DNA of 34,959 nt from JBFKOL01 sp041628815. GTDB lineage: Bacteria; Bacteroidota; Bacteroidia; Chitinophagales; Saprospiraceae. The notes under the pieces were generated by a model that saw nothing but the letters and a program-made list of their open reading frames with translations, was not told the DNA's origin and ran no database searches. Location: positions 1 to 34,959 of the forward strand of contig JBFKOL010000010.1 of the NCBI GenBank assembly GCA_041628815.1, written 5' to 3'. Shown here one piece after another: positions 8,347 to 18,600 of this stretch; position 1 is the first letter of the stretch; every line of letters starts with the position of its first letter. The position numbers and the translations under genes were made by a program.

Positions 8347-8703
8347 TTTTTAAATATACGAAACAACCGGTTGCTCTATTGGTAGAATACCATCTGAGGA
8401 GATCAACCGTTGGTAAAAGAGGAAGGATGTTGAGGTAACTTTCCCTCTCAAAGGGGAGAATTAACCCCTGGATAATCTGCCATGTCATCAGTAATAATTT
8501 TGTCTTACACATTGCCTTGGCTGTTGCCGGGAAACCAGACAGTTGGTCTTGAAATGGAAAGACAGGTATCCGCCATTTGTATTACCTCCTTTGGGGTTGC
8601 TTTGAATAGAATACTTATTACAGATTTGGAATCGTCTGCAGAACGAAAAAACCAGGCAAATCACTTTACCTGGTTCTTTCTGAATGAAGCTGTGAAATTC
8701 AAA
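8347..8703. other. Gene-free spacer holding a terminator
   Basis: About 355 bases between two minus-strand genes. Apart from the terminator at 8645-8675 and the unseen promoter of the DUF6090-like gene, nothing is recognisable. Short open frames on both strands have no protein-like composition. Confidence 0.5.
8645..8675 (-). terminator. Rho-independent terminator of the 8704-9294 gene
   Basis: Arms AACCAGG (8650-8656) and CCTGGTT (8669-8675), with additional AAA/TTT pairing inside the loop. On the minus strand the stem is followed directly by a run of T (forward aaaaaa at 8646-8651). It lies just past the stop codon at 8704. Confidence 0.8.
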
Positions 8704-9294
8704 CTAGATGAAAATATTTATCGGTTTTCTGAATACCTCTCCTTTAATCATCACCACCATCGTGTACTGGCCGATGCGGCTTCCAGAGAAATCGTATTTT
8801 TTACTGACCGCATTTTTGTTTTTAAAGCTATCCTCGATCAAGACAGATCCTGCTTCGTCATAGATACGGATCACCGCCTTTTCTCCAAATGGCAATAAGG
8901 ACACGGTTACAACATTATTTTTTACAAAGAACCTTGGCTTTATCAGCTTTGATTCATCGATGATTGAAAGACTCTCCCTGTCGATGAACATCCGCTTAGT
9001 GATTATCTTTTCTTCATCTGTGATCTGCAAATCATAGATTCCGTCGGGTAAATTCCGGAGATTGTATTTTCTGTTGATCAGGTCGTTCAACTCGATTTTT
9101 TCACTTATAAGGACTAAACCTTCCTGATCGGTCAGCTGGACTTTTACCTGAGACATTGCCTGTTCTTCAGAGGAAAGGACTATGGACTGCCCATCCACCA
9201 CCGAGGTAATGGATCCTGCTCCCCCCGCAAAAGTCATAGACGAGTTGAGTGAGATTACGATAGTCAAAAGAAGGATTGTTTTTAAAGTTTTCAT
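8704..9294 (-). CDS. Small secreted protein of unknown function
   Basis: A 196-residue protein starting at MKTLKTILLLTIVISLNSS (ATG 9292-9294). That start gives a classical Sec signal peptide with likely cleavage near TFAGG; the open frame extends 29 codons upstream without protein character. The mature part is beta-rich and low in cysteine, with alternating hydrophobic strands (SIVLSS, VKVQLTDQEG, GIYDLQITDEEK, AVIRIYDEAGSVL) and an ending IGQYTMVVMIKG...KPINIFI. Both the Ig-like strand pattern and the tail recall the folds of T9SS C-terminal domains or DUF3244-type small secreted proteins, but neither family is certain. It has its own terminator and is divergent from the AraC gene. No function is assigned. 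Confidence 0.75.
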   Translation of the reverse strand: MKTLKTILLLTIVISLNSSMTFAGGAGSITSVVDGQSIVLSSEEQAMSQVKVQLTDQEGLVLISEKIELNDLINRKYNLRNLPDGIYDLQITDEEKIITKRMFIDRESLSIIDESKLIKPRFFVKNNVVTVSLLPFGEKAVIRIYDEAGSVLIEDSFKNKNAVSKKYDFSGSRIGQYTMVVMIKGEVFRKPINIFI

Positions 9295-9519
9295 GACGTA
9301 AAATTTTTTGATGAAAAACAATACCTCAAAATTAGATGGCCTTTTTGCCGGCACCCAAGACCTGGATTTGCGGGTTGTCATATTATTTTAACACAGAATA
9401 TCAATTTTGTAACAGGATGAGATAATATATCATCAATTGACATGAATAGAAGCATATAATTTGGTAACAAGAAGTCGTATGGAACATGGACAACATTATA
9501 TTCGGAAAATGACAAAGTC

Positions 9520-10422
9520 ATGTACCATAGCAAACAACCCTATCTTAAACCTGCTTTACGGAAGATTGAACCGGAGTATGGCAATTCATTTGTACTGAGG
9601 AATTTTACCGAGAAATTGACCAACCAGGTACCCCGGTGGCATTACCATCCCGAACTCGAACTCGTATACATCGAGGAAGGCAGTGGTAAGCGGCACATTG
9701 GGAATCATCTGTCATGCTTCAGCGATGGCGACCTGATCATGATCGGCTCCAACCTTCCTCACATGGGTTTTGCATCACGACTAAATGGTGAAAACCAGGA
9801 AGTGGTATTGCAGGTGGACGAAAACTGTTTTGGTCAGGGATTCCTTGAAATGAACGAAACGGCTTCTATCAAAAAGCTTTTCGAAACATCGAAGCTGGGC
9901 TTGTCCTTTTACGGTGATACCAAGCGGGAGGTGGGTCAGCGGCTGAAGAGTATGTTTCAAATGGCACCGTTCGAAAAGATGATCGAACTGATCAGGATCT
10001 TTCATCTCCTCTCGCAATCCAGGGAATTTGAAATTTTGGATGCCAATGGCTTGTCCATCGTTATCAGTGGAAGTGACAATCATCGCATTGACACCATTTA
10101 TTCCTATGTGAGGAGGCATTTCACCGAGCCGATCGCCCTGGTCGATGTCGCTGCCCTGGTCAATATGACCGAGCCCTCTTTCTGCCGTTTCTTCAAAAAG
10201 GCGACGAATAAGACGTTTTTCCAGTTTCTTGTGGAGTACCGGATCATGCACGCTTCCAAGTTGCTTTCAGAGAAAGGCGATAAGACCATATCGATGATCG
10301 CTGATGAATGCGGTTTTCAGAACATCTCCAATTTCAACAGGGCTTTCAAAAAGATTACAGGGAAGAGCCCATCGGAGTACAGGAATGATTTGAGGAGAGT
10401 ACTGGGAGGGGTGGCAGGTTGA
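9520..10422 (+). CDS. AraC-family transcriptional regulator with N-terminal cupin domain
   Basis: A 300-residue DNA-binding regulator. Residues about 20-110 form a cupin-like sensing domain (WHYHPELELVYIEEGSG; GDLIMIGSNLPHMGF), where the HYHPE motif is typical of AraC regulators binding small sugars or related ligands. Residues about 190-295 carry the double helix-turn-helix: first helix pair around ALVDVAALVNMTEPSFCRFFKK and the second around ISMIADECGFQNISNFNRAFKK, ending in the usual GKSPSEYR. It is transcribed away from the small secreted protein gene and 164 bases upstream of the adenylate cyclase sensor on the same strand. A broken copy of its C-terminal half lies at 15015-15467. Its target is unknown; control of the rhamnose operon is possible but separated by three genes. 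Confidence 0.92.
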   Translation: MYHSKQPYLKPALRKIEPEYGNSFVLRNFTEKLTNQVPRWHYHPELELVYIEEGSGKRHIGNHLSCFSDGDLIMIGSNLPHMGFASRLNGENQEVVLQVDENCFGQGFLEMNETASIKKLFETSKLGLSFYGDTKREVGQRLKSMFQMAPFEKMIELIRIFHLLSQSREFEILDANGLSIVISGSDNHRIDTIYSYVRRHFTEPIALVDVAALVNMTEPSFCRFFKKATNKTFFQFLVEYRIMHASKLLSEKGDKTISMIADECGFQNISNFNRAFKKITGKSPSEYRNDLRRVLGGVAG

Positions 10423-10586
10423 TGGAGTTCTCAAAAAATTTTCAGAAGCTAACGAGATGAATATTGGGGTTTGACATTTTTATCCCGGCTCAGACCAATA
10501 TCACGGAGTGCTCATCCCGTCGCATGTCAGTGTCCCAATGGTTTTTGAAAAGCTCTATCTGAAATTTTGTTAATTTTTAGTCCATA

Positions 10587-13500
10587 ATGCAGTTGAAATC
10601 GGAATCTATGCGTGTTGTGAAGTACAGAGCAATGGTACTGGTGTTGATCATTCTGCTGCCTGCTGTGGCGATTGGCCAAACCCGTGCTTTCTACGAACAC
10701 GGTCATCATATTGAACACTTTAATGATACCCGTATCATCGACCATGATGTGGGAGATATCTGGAAAGATCCGCAGGGCTTGCTGTGGATTGTTAATGTGG
10801 GCAACGTGCTTTCCTATGACGGATACGCATTTGAATTGTATCAACCCGATGCGTCCAATCGGCTGAACGACGCCAGGGACCAGTTTGAACGGGTGATGGT
10901 GGATAGCAAAAAGAACATATGGCTTTCATCTATCCAGGGTGGCATTGTGAAGTACGATGCAAACAAAAGACAGTATCATCGCATTGCTATATCAGAAAAC
11001 CAGTTTACAGACTATGGATCGGACCATATCGCGGAAGACAACGAAGGAAATATCTGGGTCGGGCATACAAAAGGCCTGATGTTCTTTCCTAAGGGTCAGG
11101 CGGGAAAGGCGAGCAATATAGAAATTACCTCCGTGGCGCCTCGTCTCAAGGCTTTGATCGATTCTACCGGCATGAGCAAAATTGCGGTAATCACAGAAGC
11201 AAAAAGCCAGGCAGAACTCGTACAGACTTTTCAAATCGACAGGGACCAGGAAGTCCTTGTCGTTGGCCAGGGGCATCTCCAAAGAACCAACAGGTATGGC
11301 CTCCCTACTAATGTATTCGGGGATTACGGCTGGATTCAGGACCAGAAGGGTCACGTAGTATGGGAGATGGATGCAAGCACTAGCCTGGATGCAGGCCCGC
11401 TAGTAGAGAACCGGCTGTGCGTCCAGGTGATCGACCTGCCGGAAGGCAGTTATACCCTCCACTTTCAAAGTGATGACAGCTATGCATTCGAAGACTGGTT
11501 GCTGAGGCTGGGTTCGAGTAGCCGGTTTACACCTCCATCGGTGCCGGAATGGTGGGGAATACAGGTCTACGCATTGGATGTCGATCAAAAAAAGGCTTTT
11601 GTAGAGACGCTGGAAAAACACCAAGAGGAACGCGGACTATCATCTTCCCACACCGATATTTTTAAAGACCAGGAGGGATCACTATGGGTTTTCGGGCATG
11701 CCCTTGAGAAACTTATTAAAAACAATAGCGGAAGCTGGGTATTTGAATCTTTTGGAAACTGGGACAGCCGGGATGGTGTAAACAACTGGAGTCGGATTTT
11801 AACATTAACCGATCACGATAAGGATCATTTATGGGTGTCTTATGCGACGGTGGATCCCATCCAGGGAGAAGTTATCAAGATTGGTCTTTTCAACAAACAA
11901 AACCATCATTTTCAAGAGGTGAACACAGGTCTTCCTAAGCATCGGCGCTACGACGCATTACAACAGGACAATGATGGTAACCTTTGGGTAGCGAGCAGCA
12001 ATAATTACGGTCTTTTCAGAATTTCGCCACCCTTTATCAAAGCAGAGTCTCCCGGGGAAGCCACGGTGACAAGCTTCCATTTAAGAGAGGATGACGACCC
12101 GATTCAAAGGATCAAGTGTCTCGCCATAGACGACTTCAATCATCTTTGGATAGGCACCCATTATGATGGTTTGTTCAGTATTAACCTTGATCCTTTACCA
12201 TTTGACTATGTTAGGCTAACCACGAAGCCGGAATTGAAGTTGTTACAAATGACCACCATTCAGGAGGACAAAGGCGGAACGATGTGGTTGACTTCGAGTC
12301 CTTTTTCACTGATCGAATACCATCCGTCGACAGATGAAATCAAGGTTTATAATGATAATTTCAAAGGAATTGATTTTGAAATCATTTTGTACATAGATGA
12401 ATTGCCCAACGGTCACCTGATTTTTCAGACCGAACGGGGACTCATTGTATGGGATCGAGCCAGTGACAAAGCTATCCTGCATGAAGTGACAGGATTGGAA
12501 ATCACATCAATCGCTTATCGCAGGCCCGCCCAAGGGAAGGGATTCATATTGGATGAGCCACTGCTCTATGTGCCTGGTTACCTGGTCAACACGGATTCAT
12601 GGACTGTTTTTAAGGATTTGGACAAATACATAGACGGCGGAAGGATGTTGGCAGAAAAGAGTCAGGACGGAGGAATTTGGTTGTCCAATTCTTGGGGTGA
12701 ACTTGGAAAATTTGCTTTACGCGGTGAACATTTGGATACTATTCAACTTCAAAAGAGTTTTATCTATCACCTGGACCTGTTAGAGGATCGAGATCGTTCC
12801 TTGTGGATTGCAACCAACTTTAACCTAAAAATGATTGATACGACGGGACATGAACGATTCTTTTCGGCTAAGGATGGTTTGAATAAGCCCAATCTCCTGG
12901 CCAATCTATTCCAGGATGAAAATAAGATTTGGCTATTTTCCAGCCTTGGAACATCTGTGGTTGATCTGGTATCCTTCGAGGTCAGCAAACCCGGTCAGAT
13001 TGCCGATCTGGCCATTCTCGATGCATTCGAAGATGATGCCGGTCGTTATATCTTGTTGGATGAAAATGGTTACTACCATTTTGATCCGTCCGACCTGAAA
13101 ACAGATCCTTTGCCTCCCATGGTCCATATCAAAAGCCTGAGCTACGGGAAGGATGACGAAAGGCAAGTGATCACACAGTTTGGCGCGCACGGCTTGCTGG
13201 AGTTGGCCTACCGTTTTAATGATCTGACATTTGAGTATGTGGGAGTGCATTTCAAGAATTCCGAAAAGACAACCTATGCCTACAGGTTGCAGGGAATTCC
13301 CGGAGAATGGCAGTATGTAGATAAAGAGCGTACGGCAAGATTTCTCAACCTTCCTCCTGGCGAATACACCTTTATTGTAAAGGCCGCCAATGAAGACGAC
13401 GTTTGGAGTGAGGAGACACAGTTTTCTTTCAAGGTGCTTCCACCCTGGTGGCGGACCTGGTGGGCTAAAACCATTTACGCATTGGCAATTCTCGGATCCT

Positions 13501-14459
13501 TGTATGGGTATATACAAAATTTGCGTGCAAAAGTACGGCAAAAGCAGGAGCAGTTGGAAAAAGAACAGGCTTTCAGCCATAAGCTGGAAGTACTCAATAA
13601 AGCCAATGAGCGGTTTGTTCCCAAAGACTTTCTGCACATCTTAGGTAAATACAGTATTGAGGACCTGCATCTGGGAGATCAGACTCAGATCAAAATGACT
13701 GTTCTCTTTGCCGATATCAGATCGTATACAAGTCTTTCTGAGACGATGTCTCCCGAGGATAATTTTAAATTCATCAACGGTTATTTGGGTAGAGTGGGTC
13801 CCATCATACGAAAGCATGGTGGATTTATCGACAAGTACATGGGTGATGGTTTGATGGCATTGTTCCTGGAAAATGACCAAAGCCCCGTCAAGGCAGCTAT
13901 TGAAATGCAGGAAGCCATCAATGCCTACAATGAAGAGCGAAAGAAAAAGGGACGTAAGCCAATTAAAACGGGCATAGGTCTGAATACTGGCGAACTGATG
14001 CTGGGTGTGATCGGGGACCGTCACAGGTATGATTCGACAGTTATCTCCGATGCTGTGAATACGGCATCACGGATGGAGGGGTTGACCAAAGTATTTGGTG
14101 CGTCTGTCATCATCAGTGAACGTGTCCGTCGCGAATTATCGACCGATGCGCTTTCCATGCGATACCTCGGCCAGGTAAAAGTTAAAGGCCGCGATAAGGC
14201 GTTGAAAATATTCGATTTGTACCAGGCTGATACAGATGACATTCTACATCTTAAGGAAAAAACCCTCAAGCAGTTCGAAAAGGGTATTAGGCTCTACTTT
14301 AAAGAGGACTTTGGCAAAGCAGCAGATTGTCTCAAAGAAGTAATCAAAGTAAACGAACACGACCTGGCTGCCCAGTATTACCTCGATCGATCTATCCAAT
14401 ATATTATGGACGGAGTTCCGGATGACTGGACTGGCGTCGAAGAAATGGTGCTTAAATAG
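10587..14459 (+). CDS. Membrane sensor: propeller and Y_Y_Y ectodomain fused to class III adenylate cyclase
   Basis: A 1290-residue protein. After a signal peptide (VLVLIILLPAVAIGQ), residues about 35-860 form an extracytoplasmic regulator-propeller domain with repeated DxxGxLWI/NIWVG blades (for example DPQGLLWIV, DNEGNIWVG, DQEGSLWVFG). A Y_Y_Y-like domain follows (about 870-945), then a transmembrane helix (about 960-980), a coiled coil (about 983-1015) and a class III cyclase domain. Catalytic residues look complete: metal Asp1043 (LFADIRS) and Asp1087 (YMGDG), transition-state Asn1158 and Arg1162 (DAVNTASR). Lys1083 and Thr1151 are the Lys/Thr pair typical of adenylate rather than guanylate specificity. 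The last 60 residues resemble a TPR helix pair. An unusual beta-rich domain (about 195-350) interrupts the propeller. It should turn an external, perhaps glycan, signal into cAMP; the ligand is unknown. Confidence 0.9.
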   Translation: MQLKSESMRVVKYRAMVLVLIILLPAVAIGQTRAFYEHGHHIEHFNDTRIIDHDVGDIWKDPQGLLWIVNVGNVLSYDGYAFELYQPDASNRLNDARDQFERVMVDSKKNIWLSSIQGGIVKYDANKRQYHRIAISENQFTDYGSDHIAEDNEGNIWVGHTKGLMFFPKGQAGKASNIEITSVAPRLKALIDSTGMSKIAVITEAKSQAELVQTFQIDRDQEVLVVGQGHLQRTNRYGLPTNVFGDYGWIQDQKGHVVWEMDASTSLDAGPLVENRLCVQVIDLPEGSYTLHFQSDDSYAFEDWLLRLGSSSRFTPPSVPEWWGIQVYALDVDQKKAFVETLEKHQEERGLSSSHTDIFKDQEGSLWVFGHALEKLIKNNSGSWVFESFGNWDSRDGVNNWSRILTLTDHDKDHLWVSYATVDPIQGEVIKIGLFNKQNHHFQEVNTGLPKHRRYDALQQDNDGNLWVASSNNYGLFRISPPFIKAESPGEATVTSFHLREDDDPIQRIKCLAIDDFNHLWIGTHYDGLFSINLDPLPFDYVRLTTKPELKLLQMTTIQEDKGGTMWLTSSPFSLIEYHPSTDEIKVYNDNFKGIDFEIILYIDELPNGHLIFQTERGLIVWDRASDKAILHEVTGLEITSIAYRRPAQGKGFILDEPLLYVPGYLVNTDSWTVFKDLDKYIDGGRMLAEKSQDGGIWLSNSWGELGKFALRGEHLDTIQLQKSFIYHLDLLEDRDRSLWIATNFNLKMIDTTGHERFFSAKDGLNKPNLLANLFQDENKIWLFSSLGTSVVDLVSFEVSKPGQIADLAILDAFEDDAGRYILLDENGYYHFDPSDLKTDPLPPMVHIKSLSYGKDDERQVITQFGAHGLLELAYRFNDLTFEYVGVHFKNSEKTTYAYRLQGIPGEWQYVDKERTARFLNLPPGEYTFIVKAANEDDVWSEETQFSFKVLPPWWRTWWAKTIYALAILGSLYGYIQNLRAKVRQKQEQLEKEQAFSHKLEVLNKANERFVPKDFLHILGKYSIEDLHLGDQTQIKMTVLFADIRSYTSLSETMSPEDNFKFINGYLGRVGPIIRKHGGFIDKYMGDGLMALFLENDQSPVKAAIEMQEAINAYNEERKKKGRKPIKTGIGLNTGELMLGVIGDRHRYDSTVISDAVNTASRMEGLTKVFGASVIISERVRRELSTDALSMRYLGQVKVKGRDKALKIFDLYQADTDDILHLKEKTLKQFEKGIRLYFKEDFGKAADCLKEVIKVNEHDLAAQYYLDRSIQYIMDGVPDDWTGVEEMVLK

Positions 14460-15014
14460 GGGTTAATGGAAAGCTGTGTTAGAGGTTGGAAATACTTCAG
14501 GTAATGAATAACCTTTAAACGAGTTAACAGGTGACTTTTGAGGATGAAAACAATGTTCAATTTTTACTTAAATAATAGAGCTTTTGTTGTGAAAGATTCA
14601 ATTATACCCACCTGATAGAATCTGGGAATGCATTGACAACAATTCTTGCTAATAAAGCCCGTGTAATCAGTCGGGATATCGGCGGGCGGACTATGCATGC
14701 GGCAAGGCCGATCGTATAAGCGCAATCGCACTGAACTACCTGGATGTAATATCTTTCTTTTCCCGACCTTCCGATATTTCTAATCCGACCACTCAAGGCA
14801 AAGAATTCTTTTCTCTAGACAATCGAACCTACGAATGAATGAGGATTACGGAAGATAGCAGTGCAGGAATAAATTCAGAAAATCTCTTGGTCGAATTCAT
14901 GTGATCGGAGAGGATGTATAGAGGGACTATGCTACCAGCAGCTCAGGTGTAGAAGTTGATGGCATCAGTAAAAACGGTACATCGGCTATCATCTGAAGAC
15001 CACGACGCACCATC
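14460..15014. other. Gene-free spacer, probably decayed sequence
   Basis: About 555 bases between the cyclase stop and the AraC remnant. All frames are broken by stops every few tens of codons. Short stretches look protein-like (for example SSSGVEVDGISKNG at about 14936-14977, plus strand) but match nothing I can name. It may be the eroded N-terminal part of the duplicated regulator region or unrelated debris. Confidence 0.45.
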
Positions 15015-15467
15015 TGCCACCATTTAAAAAGATGATCGAATTGATCAGGATTTACATCTCCTCTCGCAATCCAGGGAATTTGAAATTCTGGACGCCAATG
15101 GCTTGTCCATGGTTATCAGTGTAAGTGACTCTCATCGCATGGATACCATTAATTCCTATACCAGGAGCCATTTCGCCGAGCCGATCGCCATAGCCGAAGT
15201 CGCTGCCCTGGTCAATATGACTGGGCCCTCTTTCTGCCGGTTTTTCAAAAAGACGACCAAAATGACGTTTTTCCAGTTTCTTGTGGAATTCCGGATCACG
15301 CACGCTTCCAAGTTGACATCAGAGAAAGGCGATAATACCATATCGATGATTGCAGACGAAGGCGGTTTTCAGAACATCTCCAATTTCAACAGGGCTTTCA
15401 AAAAGATTATGGGGTAAGAGCCCATCTGAATTTACGAATGATTTGAGGAGGGTATTGGGTGGGGTGG
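15015..15467 (+). pseudogene. Broken duplicate of the AraC regulator (C-terminal half)
   Basis: The DNA aligns with 9966-10420 of the intact AraC gene at roughly 88-90% identity by eye. It starts near the PFEKMIELIRI segment (here PFKKMIELIRI) and runs to the LRRVLGGV ending. Two frame disruptions are visible: a one-base loss in the aggattt-acatctc stretch near 15050, and an extra T near 15417 (attatggggTaagagccc) that creates a stop after AFKKIMG. The central open stretch (15103-15417) still encodes both helix-turn-helix units. The whole N-terminal cupin half is missing. Several substitutions in the recognition region (CGF to GGF, TEPSF to TGPSF) suggest relaxed constraint. With the intact gene it brackets the adenylate cyclase gene. 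Confidence 0.87.
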
Positions 15468-15557
15468 AGAATTGTGCAATGATTTTTCATAAAAAAGGGA
15501 AGGTTATTGTATTAAATTCCTGAATGACCTACCCAAAGAATTTGGTAAACGGTTTTC

Positions 15558-15591
15558 ACTGACTTTATTAAGGTTGAATAAGAAAGTCAGT
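15558..15591. terminator. Hairpin between the AraC remnant and the giant-protein locus
   Basis: Nine-base perfect arms ACTGACTTT (15558-15566) and AAAGTCAGT (15583-15591) with a 16-base loop. The hairpin sits just downstream of the minus-strand stop codon at 15627, as expected for the end of the giant-protein operon. A clear T-run is absent on the minus strand, and TTTT follows a few bases later on the plus strand, so its use as a terminator is plausible but unproven. Confidence 0.42.
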
Positions 15592-15626
15592 CAGTGTTTT
15601 ATGTGTATTCAATCATAGATTTTACC

Positions 15627-18600
15627 TTATTCAATCTTCATGATCTGTACAATAAAGTGTTCACCATTCCTTCTTCCAATTTTCAGGTTGTAGGTGCCAC
15701 TTGGAACATCCTTCAGGTCGAGTTTTTGTACGTAGCGATTGGAAATTTTATCCACTTCAGTCTGTCGATGCACCAATTCACCACGCGTGTTTAAAAGTTC
15801 GTAGTAAAGATCTACCGATTGATTTAGATCCAGCTCGAATGTGGTAAATTCTGCTGTCGGGTTTGGAAAGATTCTGAAATCACTGACATAGTCGGGAAGA
15901 TCGATCGTACTCGTTGACATTTCCACAGTGACGATTGCGTCGCATGTAGAAACATTCCCGTTTACGTCTGTCACAGTAAGCAATATTGGCACATTGCCCA
16001 AATCCGATATATCAAATTCCGTTTGGTTGATGAAAATACTATCGATATCACATTCGTCCGTTGAGTTGTCGTTGATTGTATCGGCGGTGATGGTAGCAAT
16101 TTCGGTTTCGCCCACGATTACTTTAATATCCCTACAGATGGCCACAGGTGGTGTATCGTCTACAATAGTTACCTCGGCTACCAGTGTATCCCGGTTGCCA
16201 TAATTGTCAGTCGCAATATAGGTGACCGGAACTGACTGCCCTGCTATAACCGCATCGCCGAGATTATATCCAGTTAATTCACTGTCGAATTCAAATGAAA
16301 CAATAGACTGCTCAGGTTCAAAATTTGCTTGGGCTGAGAAGACATTGTCACCCAAATCAAGAACGGCACTACAATTTTCATTGCTGTACAGCGTGTCCGG
16401 ACCAGTATAATTCAACGTGAAATACGCACCAGTGCCCATACAGATGGGATGCTCATTCCCTTTTATCTCAAAGACAGTTGCCAGGCTCGCCGTACAACCG
16501 GGATCTTCCGGATTATCTGGAGTGGCTGTACCGGCATCAAATGTATATACTAATTCATGCATGCCTAATCCTAATTCTATAGGGTTGAAGAAGTCATAAA
16601 CAACCCCGTCTATCCTGAAGGTACCTGTTCCTTCCACGCCACCGACATCTGCGCTTAGGACAAAACTTTCATCAAACTCACAGTACAATTCATCCAGTCC
16701 GGCAAAGCTGATTTCGGGATAATAACAGGTATTGGAAAGAGAAATGGAAAATTCCGGATATGAATCACTTGCAGCGGTTAAGTTGTAACCCGTACTACTC
16801 TCGTGTAATCCCTTAAGCCTGTAAAGACCTGAGGCTGCCGGAGATTCGGTAAATGCTGTTCCTTCCATGATGACTTCGCCTGTCTCCGGATCCATCAAGT
16901 TAGTCGAGAGGACTGTCCAGTTCTCGCCTGTCAAAGAAGTAATGGTCAGTTCTTCTTCGAATAGCCCGTCGCCGAGGCAATTGCATGGAGCATCTACCTC
17001 AACACCCTCGGTATTCGTTAAAGTGATCCGGCAAAGATTGGACGCTTCAATCTCTACTTCCACCAGACAAGAAGAGACGAGACCGGCAAAATCTCTTACT
17101 TGCACTTCAATCATCTTTGTACCTACATCAAGACATGTAAACTCAGATTCCGAAAGAGTAACCTCGTCGACACCACAATTGTCCGAAAGATTTGCCTGCA
17201 AGTCCTCTGCAGTCAATATCAAAGTCCCTGTTTGCGGTATGGTAAAGTTTAATGACTGCCCACAGGTGATTGAAGGTGGTTCGCTATCCAGGATATAGTT
17301 GGTAATGACAATGCTGTCGCAGTTGAATTGGTTAGTAAACGTATCGACAACAATGCCAGCCTCTGCTTGGGTACAGGCTACATCCTCAATAGTAGTGGTA
17401 TTGGAAGGTACAACAGACACGGTAACCTCGGCACTGTTTTGACAGCCGTTTGTATTGGTGCCGGTAACCTGATAGGTCGTTGTCTCATCTGGGGAAGCAA
17501 TCGGCATCTGTACCCTGTTATCACTGAGTCCGGCTGAAGGCGTCCAAATGATATCATCAAATTCATTGACTTGTAATTGTGTGAAACTGCCTGTACAAAT
17601 GGTAATATCATTGCTAACCTGGATAGGCGGAATTCCCTGAATGGATACGAAGATCTCGTCCTCCAAATCACTCTGTTCGTCGCTGTCAGCAATCTTTATG
17701 AGGCAACTGTCACATTCTGCGAAGTCCGCAGGAATTGCCCATTTGAAAGTACCGGTATCGGCTTGGATATTTTCAACAAGAGCAGTATAGGTCTGTCCAT
17801 TGTCTTGTGAAAGCAGGATGTTGACCTCATCGATAGCTGCGGCTGCCCATTGGACACCCAGGCTGTCACCCAGGCAGTAACCGCTCTGATCGAACGTAAT
17901 GATGGAGAGGCGGGCGTTGGGATCAATCGAAGTCGCTGCTTCTGCTACATTCTTGATCTCTACATTACCTACATTGTCGGTCGCTACGACGAAGAAACGA
18001 TAGGAACTTCCCGGAGATCCGGCAAATACGGTGATGGTGTCCTTGATTCCCGTTTCATAAGGGTAGTAGGCATTATTATTTTCGGAGACGAAGAGAGCAT
18101 AATCTTTCACTCCGCTTCCTCCTTCATCATCCATGGCTGACCAGGTTATGGGTATGGCCAATTCTTCGGATTTGTCGGGGAGTGGATTCATAATGCTCGC
18201 CGGGGGTACGGCGTCTATAACATTGAAAATTTCAGGTGTGTTAATAGTCTCGTTGACATCGAAAACAATAGCTGCTTCAGCGAGGATGCTGTCACCGGTT
18301 TGGGCTACACGATTGGGAACAATCGTAAAATCAACAAAACCTTCACCTTTCCGTGTAATGGTGTCATTCACCGGCAGCATGCCCAGAAGCGGATCTGATG
18401 GCTCCAGTCCTGTTTTAGCATCGACCGATTCAAAAATCCAGAAGACTTTGTTTTCCGTGATATCGATACCCGCCGTGACATCCACAAAGATTCCTAAAGA
18501 ATCGACTATGTTGAGTCGCTTTTTATAGAAGGAGGACTTGCCGGGCACTTCGAAGATTAGGTTGGCAAAACCAAAGTTGCCCAGCTGCAATGAAAATAAA

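Noticed and set aside
14602..14796. Minus-strand open frame of 64 codons after the cyclase
   Set aside because: No motif, no conserved context and a decayed neighbourhood; probably chance.
15103..15417. A functional small AraC-type DNA-binding gene
   Set aside because: The DNA homology to the intact gene extends beyond both ends in other frames, so this is the open middle of a pseudogene.
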